From Rachicladosporium sp. CCFEE 5018 (Eukaryota; Ascomycota; Dothideomycetes; Cladosporiales; Cladosporiaceae): a stretch of 64,000 bases of DNA. The notes beneath the pieces are model-generated. The model made no database searches. It worked only from the letters and a program-made list of their open reading frames with translations, and was not told where the DNA came from. The position numbers and the translations under genes are program-made. Each line of letters starts with the position of its first letter. The first letter of the stretch is position 1. This document shows positions 32,995 through 44,455 of the stretch, in pieces. The stretch spans positions 38,890 through 102,889 of the forward strand of contig KZ111164.1 of NCBI GenBank assembly GCA_002077045.2, in the 5' to 3' direction.

Positions 32995-35900
32995 CTAGTT
33001 CAAGAAGCCCTTACAATTCGCCGACCCGCACAAACACGGTATGCGATCCGTAGACCCATACTCGCGCTCAAACTTGTAGTCGTATGTGAGTTCCTCATCT
33101 GCAAGACAGCATTAGCAACACATTCAACCCAATCAACCATCACAAAGGAGACTCACCCTTTCCAATATCCTTCAACGCATAAATAACAATCCTCGGCGTC
33201 CCCTCAACCTTGATAATCTTCGCCGTACAATTCGGACTACAACTATGATTGATGAACCTCGCAATCCCCCCCTTCTTAGTCGCATCCACAATCTCATCGT
33301 CCATCATACGGAACAAGTAAGAGCTTCCAACACCCTGCTTCTCGTACCGAATCTCGCGCATATCCGCGACCTTCTGACGCACCTTCTCGCCAACATACTC
33401 GATAATGAGGTCATTGATGGCGATGTTTTCTTCCGCGTAGAGGCCCCAGCCGTGGATTGCAGAGCGCTCGAATTTGACGTGCTTCTTGCGTTTCTTGAGC
33501 TGGTTGAAGCGGATGGCGACGTCGACGTCTTGGGATGTTGAGGTGGCGGTGGCAGCGAGAGATTGCTTTTGCAGGTTAATGTCGTTGACGAGGCGGCGGT
33601 TGTTGACGCGGTTGCTGCGGGAAGAGGCGGTGGCGACGATCTTGTCGGCGGCTGTGAGCTTGACGGTCTCTGCGACGGCGAGAGGGTTGGCTTTGGCGAG
33701 GGCTTGGCGTTCTTCGCGGGCTCGTTGGACTTTAATGCGGTGGGGGAGGTATTTGGACTTCTCTTCGTTGAGGATCTTCTTGACGCCTTCCGTGCGGGCG
33801 GAGCCGGTGGAATTGGGGACGTAGTAGCCTTCGATGCCGGAGTCGGTACGTTCAGCGCCAGGGAAGCCGCTGTTGAGAGACTTGATCTCTTTCTGCTTGT
33901 ATGCCCAGAACTTGACATCTCCAAGGCTTGCAGCATGCTCGTCAGCAAGAGCTTGCTGGGCGAAGAGGAAATCCTCGTCGTCCTTCATGGCGTCCTGCCA
34001 CCCGTCGATGTCCAGTATAAGCTCATGATCATTCTCCACTGTCCGCCGCGGCTTGTCGTACGTGACGCTCAGGTGTGCCTCTCCTTCTTCAGTCTCCTCA
34101 ATGGCTTGCAGCTCTTCATCCTTCTCCTCAATTTCCTTGATGATGATCTTGCGCTCCGCAGGCTTGCGTGTTGCCTTGCCCTGCGCTGCTCTCGCCCGGA
34201 GTGCCAGCTGTTGTGCGATGATCTTCTCCTTGCTCTTCTTCTTTTTCTTGGCCAGAGCAGTGATCGCAGCATCGTCCATGTCCAGTAGATGAAGCTTGCT
34301 GGTCTCTTCGGTCGGCGCATCGGAGTCGTCCGCGGCTTCTTCAACAACAACGCCCTTCTGCAAGCTCTTAACCTGGAAGAGGTCATCATCAGCCTTCGAC
34401 CGCTGCCGGATGAACAGCTCAGTCCTGGCACGCGTGGCGTACTTCGAAGATCGTGGAAGGGTCCCAATAATGAGCTCCAGTTCGCGGGTCGCAAGATCCT
34501 CTGGTTCCTTTGGCAAGAGATGTCCGACCAGGCTCTTATGCAGGTCGCTGAAAGTCTCTTTGTCATCGTCTGCCCAATCTGCAACTTTCCGACGCTTGTT
34601 CGGTGTGTCCGCGACAGATTCTGACCCATTGAAGGGCGTTGAATCCCTACTTGCACGACTGAGTGGACGGCTCTCCTGGTCTTCAGTATCTCTGGTAAGA
34701 GACGTCCTGCGCTCGTCATCAGAGTCCTCATCGTCGCTGGGATACATTTGCTGCAGCTTGAAGTGTAGGCCGCGTGCGTGTGAAGGTCGTGGTGCAGGTC
34801 GGCGCCTTCGCTCGTCAAAGAACGCGTTAAGCGGCTCCCTGTCACGCGGCTGGTACCCTTTCCTCCCACGCTGCGAATTAGGATCGTGTGGCCTGAGCGG
34901 CTTTGATGTCTGACCTGGCCGTGCCCGTGCGCTGTGCGGAGATGCATCGCCCGCCTTGTTAAAGAGAGCAGATGTGGCTTTGTTCTCATCATCGTACGGA
35001 TCGGGCAATCCCAGCTGTCTTCGTCTTGCGACATGCTTAGCAGGATCTAGACTGTCCTGGAAGATGGGCAGAGCAACGCGCTGCTTGATGTCTTCGAAAA
35101 TCTTCATGCGCAGGTCAATGCGGAGTTGATCGAGCGCGCCTTGAACAGGATCGAGGTTCTCGGCCCTGTTCTTCTTCTCAATTTCATTGTCTTCGGCATC
35201 TTCGCGGGTCAAGCGCTCCATCTCTTCCTTCTTCATTTTTGCCTCCTTCGCACGCTCAGGACTGGGACTGCGTTCGTAGTTCGGATTGCCATACTTCTGG
35301 CACTCCATCTGCATGTTGTAGGTGAAGAGTGCGGCGTTGTTGCACTCCGCGAAACAACGCTCCGCCTCGTCTTCACCGCGCTTGGAGTTGTCAAACACCA
35401 CATAGTAGCCAGTCTTGTCAAGTCTGACCTCTCGCCAGTCGTACGACTTTAGACGCTTCTTCAAGTGCGGTATTGTCGTACCCAGAACAGGGACTGAGGC
35501 ATGCGGAACGTGGATGTAGGGCTTGCGCTTGAGCTTTGGGAGCACTGGTTCTTCCTCAATCAACGAAGAAGCCGCAGAGCGCGGGTTTGGTGCTGCTGCA
35601 GCTGCAGGACCTACTGGCGGAGGCCTAGCTGCGGCGGACGGTCGTCCAGAAGGACCTTTCGGCGCATTTGGCGGTGGCGCTGGGGAGTCTGAGGATCCAG
35701 CTGTCGCATCCGGTGGTGGAGGCGGTGGAGGTGGTGCAATACTGGCAGTCCGTGCCTTTTCACGCTCCTCGCGCGACTTCTTAAGCGCGCTCTCCACATA
35801 CCTTTTGCACCTCCGCCCTTCGCGATCTGCCTCCACCGTGATCGTATGCAAGCCAATCCGATGCCCATGCATCTCAGCCTCCGCCTGCTTCGCCGCATTT

Positions 35901-36990
35901 GCCGCTGTGACATCAGCTCCATTCCTAACAGAGTCTCGATACTTAATCATGGCAATGCCGAAATAGCTGCCAGTCGCTGGATCTGTCTTGCTCTGCACTA
36001 GTGCAATGCTGCCAAATTGCTCGAAGTTCAAGCGTAGCGTGCTTTCCGGCAAGAAGGGATCAAACCCCCGAATGACAATATGCTGCGCTTCACCAGGTCC
36101 CACAGAATGCTTGTCGACCTTGAAGGGCGGCAAATTGTACGGCGCAATACGCAAAATTGCCTTGCTTGGCCTTTCCTTGCCTCGACAATTTCCTGAGGTA
36201 TACCCAGGAAGTGCAAGGCGCGGATCTGGCGGTGGATCTGGTTGGTATGCCTGAGAATTATCCCCGTGTCAGCGAAAGGGTACAGAGCGGTTTCGACTTT
36301 TTCTCATGTAATCTGTGTGATATAATGCAGGCTCAGTGACTTATGAAATGTGGCGCGTACCTCGAGACCGAATTCTTTTCTTCTGACGGTAGCGCGCTTT
36401 CGCTCTTCTCTACTGAGCCTGCTTTCCAAATCTGGATCCCAAACCGCTCTGTACCCTTTCGCTGTTCCTTGTGGGAGTTGCATCGAAGGTCGCGCGTTGC
36501 GGGAATGTGATGCGCCATTGGTGGCGTCAGGCGGAGGTGGTGGAGGGATGTGGTGGCTGCCATTGTGCGAAGACATGGCAGCGGAGGACTTTGCAGCTCT
36601 GCTTTTATCTTGCTTGGGTGGCGAAGAGTCAGTGTGATCAGTGCGCGGGGTGAACCCGTTCGCCGAGTGAGCTGCTGCGTTCTGTGTAGCACCGCTGGAG
36701 CCACGGCTGAAGACTGATGAGTTTGCGCTGTTTAGTGAGCTTGCGGAGCCTACGCCTTGTAGTAAATCTCCAGAATCCGAGTCTGGCGAGTGGTGATGCT
36801 CTCCGCTTGGCGTTGATGAGGAGTGATGGCTTGATCCGTTCACCGCGGTAGCATCAGGCAGCCGAGCAGTCTTTGGAGAGATGCCCTGTGCTCGCAGGGA
36901 GTTGGTGTACTCGCTCAGTCCGCGCTTGCGCTTCAGTGAGCTGGGTGAAGAGTTGCCGCGGCTCGCGTCAGCGCTGCCAATCTGCGACAT
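32995..36990 (-). CDS. SET1: Set1 histone H3K4 methyltransferase, COMPASS catalytic subunit, copy 1
   Basis: 1275-residue protein. Exons 36361-36990 (630 nt), 33157-36250 and 32995-33098; introns 36251-36360 (110 nt) and 33099-33156. The sum is a multiple of three. The first exon encodes a Ser-rich region and the conserved Set1 segment TAKGYRAVWDPDLESRLSREE. An RRM follows (HIVIRGFDPFLPESTLRLNFEQFG), then a second RNA-binding-like segment (YYVVFDNSKRGEDEAERCF), a long charged region with N-SET, and a C-terminal SET domain: HGWGLYAEENI, IIEYVGEKVRQ, GSSYLFRMMDDEIVDATKKG, RFINHSCSPNCTAKI. The last exon gives DEELTYDYKFE and the post-SET CLCGSANCKGFLN. All catalytic motifs are present. The first intron and exon 1 share a perfect inverted repeat (separate entry). 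Confidence 0.95.
36270..36464 (-). repeat. 24-bp perfect inverted repeat, SET1 exon 1 / intron 1 (copy 1)
   Basis: Arms at 36270-36293 and 36441-36464 are perfect reverse complements over 24 nt (core AGCGAAAGGGTACAGAGCGG on the plus strand at 36271), separated by 147 nt. In the transcript, the upstream arm is coding (AKGYRAV) and the downstream arm is intronic, ending in CGCTG so that the branch-site A of GCTGAC lies just past the stem, 18 nt before the AG of the acceptor. The 5' splice site (36357-36360) is in the loop. Seen directly; effect on splicing is inference. Confidence 0.9.
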
Positions 36991-37997
36991 GGCGTCGCAG
37001 GCACTCTATTGCGCCAACATTTGTCTTTGTGAGTGTCGTGTTCAAGGCAGGTGGTAATGCCGTCGCCGTCGTGCCTGCGACACGTGCTGATACCCCTCGG
37101 AGATGAAAGTGATGGCACGCGATCTGCACGCGTCAATGTGTTCGGGGCGAGCGCGTCAGCGGCAATCACGACGGCATGCGTTGAATGACACGGTGCCGGC
37201 GGTGATGCGCGTGCCGGCGGTGGTGGGGGTGATGGCGCGGCGGTGGTGTTGCAAGGCGAGTGGTCGGAATGTTGCAGCTCGAAGTCCTACTCTGCCAAGT
37301 CCTCCCGCTCCAACTTTACGCTACCCCTGCCTGGCCACATTCATCACCACCCAATAGACCGGGGCGAACATTTCAAACGTGGATCTACGACGTGCTCAAG
37401 AAGTGCTGTGGGTATGGTATTCTGATCTTTTGGGAAAGCTATCTCTTCAGATTCTGCACTAGGCTCCCCGGTAGACCTCATGGGAATTTGGGTTCTTGCA
37501 ACTGCAGCTTCACTATATGCCTGACTCTGCCTGTTGCGTGACTCTGCCTGTTGCGTAGCTCTGCTCCACCACGCTGGCAGCTGATCGCCTTGTTATGCTA
37601 TCGCCAACTTCATATTGAGAATGGTAGGGTGTGCACAGGGTATGCCTTCCCAACTGGATAAGCCAGGCAACTATGTCTCTTGACCTCCCCGCGGTGCAGC
37701 TTGACAAGATCCTCGACCTGCGGCGCAATCAAAGACAACCTTGAGCCTGGACGTCGATGCAAGTCAGAGGTCATTGTTGCGCGTAACAAATTAGGTCTGA
37801 GGACAGGCGAGACAGAAGTGCTCGTTTGATATATCGATGGAATGTTGAGGTCGGGAGGCTGACTAAGCGCGCCCGGAAGCGAGCCTCGGACGTCATAAAG
37901 CAGTAGACAGATGAATGTTCGTGTAGCGCGAGAAGAGTTGACAAGACGGTGCTGATCATGTCGTGACCGCTCTGGTAGTCCCCTCCATCTCAGAGCC
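36991..37997. promoter_or_regulatory. Divergent intergenic region, SET1 / CSC1-like (copy 1)
   Basis: 1.0 kb between divergent starts. The open frames are G-rich-repeat-like or short. It differs from 50275-51262 by many substitutions and indels, although the central part around 37250-37370 is well kept and is a candidate core promoter. Confidence 0.45.
37522..37555. repeat. 17-bp tandem duplication
   Basis: TGACTCTGCCTGTTGCG occurs twice in a row. The other homeolog has a single unit near 50802, so the duplication is copy-specific. Confidence 0.85.
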
Positions 37998-40619
37998 ATG
38001 AACTTCGACACATGGGACCACGACGATGGCGAGACTCTCCCGGACCTGCTGGGCGCAGGCTCGCCTCGCGAGACAACAATCCAGATCATCCTCTCTTTGG
38101 CCCTCGGAATCGGAGCTTTCCTCGCTTTCTGCGTCCTCCGCCCACGATGGCCCAGTCTATATGCAGCGCGCAAGAAGCATAAGGGCGAGTCCGCAGCATT
38201 ACCCGAGCTCCCCAACACCCTCTTCGGATGGATTCTTCCTCTATGGCGAATCGGGGATCAGCAAGTCCTCGCTTCGGCCGGACTGGATGCATACGTTTTC
38301 CTTGCCTTCTTCAAGATGGCGCTGAAGTTCCTGGCCATTACGCTGTTCTTCTCGCTTGTCGTCATCAAGCCGGTGCACGACGCGTACGAGGATGAGGACG
38401 ATCTCAATCCTGGAAACGGGACGAGGCACAACGGCACCAAGCACAACAACACGAAGCATAGCGACTTCATAGATAGTCCACACAGCGATATGCGAACATC
38501 AGTCAACCTACTCAACGTCCGCAACGGCACTGTCCCGTTCTTCCCGGAGAACCTCGAGACGGACTACCTTTGGATGTACGTCGCCTTCGCCTACCTGTTC
38601 ACTGCCATCGCAATATACCTTGTGTATTCGACCACACGGCGTATCATTGAGATCCGGCAAGAGTATCTGGGGACTCAGACGACGGTCACAGACAGGACGA
38701 TCAAGCTGTCTGGCATCCCGAGAGATCTGCAGGATGAGGCAAGGTTGAAGGAGCTCCTTGAGAGCTTGGACATTGGCAAGGTCGAGGCTGTGACGATTTG
38801 TCGACAGTGGAAAGAATTGGATGACGCCATGGCAGAGCGGATGAATACGCTGCGGCGGCTGGAGGAAGCGTATACGGTGCATCTTGGAAGCAAAAGAGTG
38901 GAGGCAGACTCGGCTACGCTGCCGTTGCACAACCCTGTACCCCATGTATCGACAGACAGCGGCGAGGAGTCGACAGGAGCAGAAGAGAGGACTGGTTTGA
39001 TGAACGGTAACGGTCAACCCCATGTCGGGCCATACTCGTCAACACGGCCTACGACTAAGGTCAGGAGCGGATGGCTGGGCTGGCACACCACAGAAGTCGA
39101 CGCGATCGACTACTACGAGGAGGAGCTCAAGGAAGCGGACATCAAGGTGAAGCAGCTGCGTCAGAAGACCTTTGCACCCACACCAGTCGCTTTCGTCACG
39201 ATGGACTCTGTCGCCGCAGCACAGATGTCCATCCAAGCGCTGCTCGACCCATCACCAATGCAGCTCATCGCGAATCCCAGCCCTGCGCCCTCTGACGTAG
39301 TCTGGCCCAACACCTACCTCACACGCCGCAGCCGCATGCTCCGCGCCTGGGGCGTGACAGGCTTCATCATAATCCTCACAGTCTTCTGGTCCCTCATCCT
39401 AGTCCCCATAGCCGGCCTGCTATCCGTCGAAACCATCGGCAAAGTATTCCCTCAGCTTGCCAAAATCCTCGACGAGCACCCCAACATCCGCTCCCTAGTG
39501 AATACTCAGATCCCTACCCTGATCGCCTCGCTGCTGGGCATCCTAGTTCCCTACCTCTACTACTGGCTCTCAACCTACCAAGGCATGATGTCTCAAGGCG
39601 ACGTCGAGCTCTCAGCAATCAGCAAGAATTGGTTCTTCCTCTTCTTTAACTTCTTCATCATCTTCACCATCCTCGGCACAGCCTCGAAATTCTACCAATT
39701 CTTCGAGCGCTTCGGCGACGCCCTGCGAGACTTCCGCGAGGTAGCCTACACCCTAGCAGTCTCCCTGCAGCGCCTGCTATCTTTCTACGTCAACTTTGTA
39801 ATCCTGCAGGGCATCGGCTTGTTCCCGCTGCGTCTCCTCGAAATCGGCAGCGTGACACTATACCCAATCTACCGACTCGGTTGCAAGACACCGCGAGACT
39901 ATGCTGAGCTAGTGCAGCCGCCGGTATTCAGTTACGGCTTCTACCTCCCCACTTCATTACTAGTCTTCACGATCTGCATGGTCTACAGCGTGCTGCACTC
40001 CTCCTGGCAAGTCCTGCTCGCTGGGTTGGCCTACTTCGCCATAGGCCACTTCGTCTACAAGTACCAGCTCCTCTACGCGATGGACCACCAGCAACACTCT
40101 ACCGGCCGCGGATGGGGCATTATCTGCGACCGTATCTTCGTGAGCTTGATCTTCTTCCAGCTCACGACAGCCGGACAGCTGATCCTCAAGCGCGCGATCC
40201 CACGCTCGCTACTCCTCGTCCCGCTGATCTTAATCACGATCTGGACCGCCCTCTCATTCGGCAACACCTACAAACCCCTCCTGCGCTTCATCGCGCTGCG
40301 GAGTGTGAAGCGCGCAGAACTGCTAGAGTCCTATCACGATGACGACGAGTCTTCGGCTGATGATCCAATCCCAGCCAGCGGTACGGCGACGCCTGAACGG
40401 AATCCTTGGGCGGATGGCGAGGCTGCGCGTATCACAGGCGGGAGGGATTTGGCTGTCGGAAGGGCACATATCAGTAGGGATCAGAGTAAGTATCGATTTG
40501 TGAATCCGAGTTTGGTGGCGCCGTTGGATGGGGTCTGGATTGCTGATAAGGGGGCGAGGGAGGCTGGTGGGCGGCAGGGAGGGATTGGGACCGGCGGAGA
40601 AGAAGAAGAGGAAGCGTGA
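37998..40619 (+). CDS. CSC1/OSCA/TMEM63-like stress-gated cation channel, copy 1
   Basis: 873-residue polytopic membrane protein of the DUF221/RSN1_7TM family, mechanosensitive or osmosensitive Ca2+-permeable channels. N-terminal helices at about residues 28-50 (IQIILSLALGIGAFLAFCVL), 98-124 (VFLAFFKMALKFLAITLFFSL) and 191-211 (YLWMYVAFAYLFTAIAIYLVY) are followed by the cytosolic PHM7_cyt domain (TDRTIKLSGIPRDLQDEARLKELLESL, PTPVAFVTMDSVAAAQMSIQALL). The pore-domain helices follow (GFIIILTVFWSLILVPIAGLL, WFFLFFNFFIIFTIL, PVFSYGFYLPTSLLVFTICMVYS). The loop between helices 2 and 3 has N-glycosylation sequons (NGT, NNT). The acidic, Ser-rich tail ends EEEEEA. Related to yeast Csc1; residues and order fit, exact orthology not established. 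No intron. Confidence 0.85.
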   Translation: MNFDTWDHDDGETLPDLLGAGSPRETTIQIILSLALGIGAFLAFCVLRPRWPSLYAARKKHKGESAALPELPNTLFGWILPLWRIGDQQVLASAGLDAYVFLAFFKMALKFLAITLFFSLVVIKPVHDAYEDEDDLNPGNGTRHNGTKHNNTKHSDFIDSPHSDMRTSVNLLNVRNGTVPFFPENLETDYLWMYVAFAYLFTAIAIYLVYSTTRRIIEIRQEYLGTQTTVTDRTIKLSGIPRDLQDEARLKELLESLDIGKVEAVTICRQWKELDDAMAERMNTLRRLEEAYTVHLGSKRVEADSATLPLHNPVPHVSTDSGEESTGAEERTGLMNGNGQPHVGPYSSTRPTTKVRSGWLGWHTTEVDAIDYYEEELKEADIKVKQLRQKTFAPTPVAFVTMDSVAAAQMSIQALLDPSPMQLIANPSPAPSDVVWPNTYLTRRSRMLRAWGVTGFIIILTVFWSLILVPIAGLLSVETIGKVFPQLAKILDEHPNIRSLVNTQIPTLIASLLGILVPYLYYWLSTYQGMMSQGDVELSAISKNWFFLFFNFFIIFTILGTASKFYQFFERFGDALRDFREVAYTLAVSLQRLLSFYVNFVILQGIGLFPLRLLEIGSVTLYPIYRLGCKTPRDYAELVQPPVFSYGFYLPTSLLVFTICMVYSVLHSSWQVLLAGLAYFAIGHFVYKYQLLYAMDHQQHSTGRGWGIICDRIFVSLIFFQLTTAGQLILKRAIPRSLLLVPLILITIWTALSFGNTYKPLLRFIALRSVKRAELLESYHDDDESSADDPIPASGTATPERNPWADGEAARITGGRDLAVGRAHISRDQSKYRFVNPSLVAPLDGVWIADKGAREAGGRQGGIGTGGEEEEEA

Positions 40620-40748
40620 GGGACAGGCATATCTCAGATTGGTTGCATTGCGTGGCAGGGTTTTCTAATAATCAAGGCGTGATACCCACGGGCAGGTCAG
40701 GTTGTTGGGGGTGTATGTACAGTGCGTAACACATTGCCAGCGACTCAA

Positions 40749-41059
40749 TCATCTCACAGTATAACCCCCATCCAACCTCACATCCGCCCCATTGATATTC
40801 TTCGAGCTCTCTTTACAAAGAAACGCTACAATCTCAGCGACCTCCTCGGGCTCAGCAAAATTACCAGTCGGCACAGCAGCCTGATACCTATCACATCGTC
40901 AGCATGCACTCCCAAAACCCCCACAATCAAGCAAGAACCCACTCCTCCCTCGCCTTCGCATCAGCCCAAGCCTTCTTCCCCAGTTCCGTCCAAACAGGCC
41001 CCGGACTAACACTATTAGCCACCACGCCCTCCGCTCCCCATTCACTAGCCATCTGCCTC
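40749..41059 (-). CDS. Short-chain dehydrogenase/reductase, C-terminal part only (cut by gap)
   Basis: C-terminal exons of the SDR seen complete at 54014-55071. The last exon reads QAAVPTGNFAEPEEVAEIVAFLCKESSKNINGADVRLDGGYTV; it is preceded by an intron and by the segment ASEWGAEGVVANSVSPGPVWTELGKKAW, where the contig ends. The catalytic Tyr/Lys exon is lost in the gap. One substitution (A against T in WADAKAR/WADTKAR) separates it from the complete copy. Confidence 0.85.
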
Positions 41060-41159
41060 NNNNNNNNNNNNNNNNNNNNNNNNNNNNNNNNNNNNNNNNN
41101 NNNNNNNNNNNNNNNNNNNNNNNNNNNNNNNNNNNNNNNNNNNNNNNNNNNNNNNNNNN
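41060..41159. other. Assembly gap 3, 100 N
   Basis: Exactly 100 N. It joins the SDR C-terminus to the middle of a third EAF1 sequence, so the flanks are not neighbours in the genome. Confidence 0.98.
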
Positions 41160-44086
41160 GTCTCTCCACAGCTTGCTGACTCTGTTCCAAGCGCTGAAAC
41201 CAGGTCTTGAAGTAGACTGTCTTGCGCATCTCAGCAGGTAATGTCTCCAGCTCCACCCACCGCTCAAAGCATTCCCATGGCGTACGTCGCTCCATACCAC
41301 TCTTGAATCGTGAAGGTAGCGCCATCTCGGCTGAGATGAGTGACCAATTGAATGAGTAGTCTTTGGCCAGCTTTCGCAGCTTCTGGTCGTCCTCCCACAC
41401 CCATTGCGAGCCGTTGCGGAACTCGTAGAATGGCGTGCTAGGCATCTGAAACTCTGAAGGCGGCCTGAAGACATTGTTGGCGTGTAGTCTGTCACGTATA
41501 TGCTTATTATCAGGATGGAACAGTGCAATCTCGGAATCATCGGGTTGCATGTTCTGCTCATCTCGCCGACGCTTGTATGTCGGCTGGGCGTGTTCTGTCT
41601 CCGCTTCATCTTCATAGTCGTATCGACTTCGCTTGCGGGACGGTTGCTGTTGCTTCGGCATTACCTTACCACTGACGAACTTCGAGACCTGGGTCATGCG
41701 AGACTTCGAGTGTTGCGGCAATGTCTCAGGCTGCCAGACAGGCATATCTTCCAAGGCCTTGCGAAGCGTACCTGACTTCTGCAGCTGCTGGACGTGATCA
41801 GCGAGTTCGGGCGCGACAATGAGTCTAGTCGGTAGTGTAGCGCCGATCACTGGTGTTCTGGGCATACTGTCGTCCTCGGGAGCGGACTCGCCAGCAGCCT
41901 CCAGTTCGGGCACGGCGTCGTCTTCGATTTCTACGTCGCTTGCGCCCCTTCTCTGCACTTTAACACACATGCCCATGCGCTCGTCAGCATCGGCAGCCAC
42001 GTAGTCAGCGCACCGGCGAGCCAGCCAGGCACAAACGCTTTTCTTCATCTTGCGCTCGGCACGAAAGTCTTTGCCCATCCAACGCATCTCCGCGATCAGG
42101 TGATCTTGGTGGGTCACGGGTGCTGGCGGCTCCTTGCACTTCTCCATCTGTCGCAATGGCCACTTGTTCGCGTTCTGGAGCTGATAGATCCTTCGTAGCA
42201 TGCGGAAGTCCATGCGCTCGTGTGTCGCGGTGAAGTAGTCTTCAGTCGACAACGTCTTGGTCGCAGATTTGATCAGATCGGGCAATGGCTGTGTGTTGAT
42301 GTTCCCAGATTCATGGGCCTGTATGCGGAAAAGTGGCTCAAGATAGTCTCGTTCGGGGTCTTCTGCTGCACCCTTTAATGAAGCAAGCTCGCCTAGGGCA
42401 GCGATGCTTGCGTGTGGGCTCAGATCATACTCTGGCCGGCGGGTCCGCGGTGGTGTAACGTACTCTTGCATACGTACCACTCGTCCATCGCGCCGCGTGC
42501 TCTTCGGAGATGCAGGCTCGATAGAAGACTGTCGCCTGCGAGGCTCAAGCGTTGGAGTGCCATTGACGCCTTCTGTTGCGCGCTTCGGAGGTTGAATGGC
42601 CAGATCAGAGGGCGTGGCTGAGACTTTGTCGCGGCTCACGGTTGAGGTTTCGCGTTGTCGATCAGCTTCCTCACGAGACGATGTTGCCCGTCGGGGGACA
42701 ACAGTAATACTGTCTTCCTCTGACTCAGGCTCGTCCTGTCGTAGGTCTTCGAGTTGACGAGAGACCGTAGCCTCAGCTGCCTTGAGACGACCGGTCTGCA
42801 TGTCCGCGACAGCCTGTGCCTCTGTCTCACGGCCCGGACCATTCGTCGACGGCTCCGGACCTTCCCGATCATCCCGAGCTGCTTGCTCCTCTGCCTCGCG
42901 AGCAGCAGCTTCACGTTCCTCCCAGCGTAGCTGATCGTCAGGCGTTGAGATGTCGCCTAGTGCTTCCTTGCGAGCTTGCTCCTTCTTTGCTGCAAGGTTC
43001 CTGTCGTGCTCGGCTTTGACACGTCGCTCCTCTGGTGTGGGCCTTAGATCCTCAGGCACATCGACAGCAGCCGGCTCCGAGTCCGGTGAGGTATCTGGTG
43101 AGTCCTGTGGGAGCATCGGAGTAGCGGCCGAATGAGCACCAACGGTTGAGGACGGTGATGAAGCCAGGTCACCCTGCACCTGGAGGTGAGACGTACGCTC
43201 AGCATCAGTGTTGGCCTTCAGATGCGTCGCTTCACTTCTCTCACGTAGTCGCGCTTCCTGAACTGCTTCTGACGGAAGATGCACTGTCTTGGCATGCGGG
43301 TGAGCATCAGTCTCAAGATGAAGCCTCTCTCGGGTAGCTTGAGTGAAGTTTGCTTCATCCTCCGGCGCAGGTGGCGCAAGCTCAGCAGGCGGCGCAGAGC
43401 CTGGGGAGCGGCGAGTGACGGGCAATGATGGTGACTTCGAAGCGATCCGAGTGCGCTTCTCGGCGGATGCAAGCAGATCGATCGGCCGCTGCGTAGTCGC
43501 TGCCGCCATAGTGCTCGAGGCGGATGCGGGAGTGAAAGGCTTGATCACGGAGGCAAGTGGTCCAGTGATCGTGCTCTCTGTAGTCTCACTTTCAGGCTCA
43601 GTCGTAAGCACAGGCTGCTCTTCAAGTGTCTTCGTGGATGTGACAGAGACATCTTGCGGTATGACTGGGTGGGGGAGTGATGCCTCATCAAAGTGACAGC
43701 CTCTGGCCCATGTGTTAGCACGATACTATTGATGCGCGTGTACAATGACTTACTGGTCGAGGCTATTCGCATTCAACCATGCGATGGTCTCCGGTTGATC
43801 AATCGAGGCATTGCATAGACTGGCGAGCGAATTGTTGTTCTGAAGTAGCAATGTGATGTCGTAAACCGCGAGCAGCCCGGCTTTCTGCGACTGAACTGCA
43901 GCCCTGCAAATGCCATCAGTAACACGTCGTACAGGCAACAATCCATCAATAAAAGACTTGTCCCGTGATCGCATCATCCATAGCTGTCGTTTCGTATGCA
44001 TGTGGATAATTATCGAGGAATACTGACCTCAACCCACGCTCAGCGTCCTCGATTGCTGCGTGACGAAGGACATCCGTCGTCGACAT
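41160..44086 (-). CDS. EAF1: Eaf1/Vid21, NuA4 scaffold, divergent copy (C-terminus cut by gap)
   Basis: Start (ATG 44084-44086, MSTTDVLRHAAIEDAERGLR) through HSA and into the SANT domain, where the gap cuts it after QAVER. It has the same exon layout at the 5' end as 30267-30779, and the same HSA (MRWMGKDFRAERKMKKS) and SANT (WVWEDDQKLRKLAKDYSFNW). It differs from the sequence in contigs 1 and 2 by scattered substitutions, concentrated around 41500-42100 (VKGRRTSDVDIE to VQRRGASDVEIE, VLGATLPTRLVV to VIGATLPTRLIV, DVPVWVPET to DMPVWQPET). This is therefore a distinct homeolog, while contigs 1 and 2 carry one and the same version here. Confidence 0.9.
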
Positions 44087-44455
44087 CTACGCATTCTCCG
44101 TGGCACCACAGCGATGAGAGTCAAATGCTGATAAGCCGCGGTATGTTATCATGAGGCGATCCAGATGAGTCGTTATGCAGGCGCTGTGTTGTATGGTGGC
44201 CGCGTTGTAATAATTAATGTTCTACACAACGCGTCGCCGCTACTCAGATTGCGCCCGTAGGACCAAGGGACGTGAATGTGGAGGTCGAAGAGCGGGAGCG
44301 CTCGGCCACTTCGAGGAGGCACGGGCTCACCCGTGTCAAAACTTTGCTATGAATGATTTCTCGGACATGCAATACTCACATGTATCATCTAACCAGTGGC
44401 AGATGTTGGCAATGTCTTGACGAGAGCCATATTCAACAGCCATCTAGGACTGATC
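44087..44455. promoter_or_regulatory. Divergent promoter, EAF1 / MAK11 (copy 2)
   Basis: 369 bp, counterpart of 30780-31151 with only a few changes, including a 3-bp deletion near 44348. No gene inside. Confidence 0.5.

Noticed and set aside
17843..41159. Genuine tandem segmental duplication of the ODC-EAF1 and EAF1-SDR blocks
   Set aside because: All junctions are 100-N placeholders inside genes and contig ends follow a k-mer pattern; homeolog stacking is simpler.
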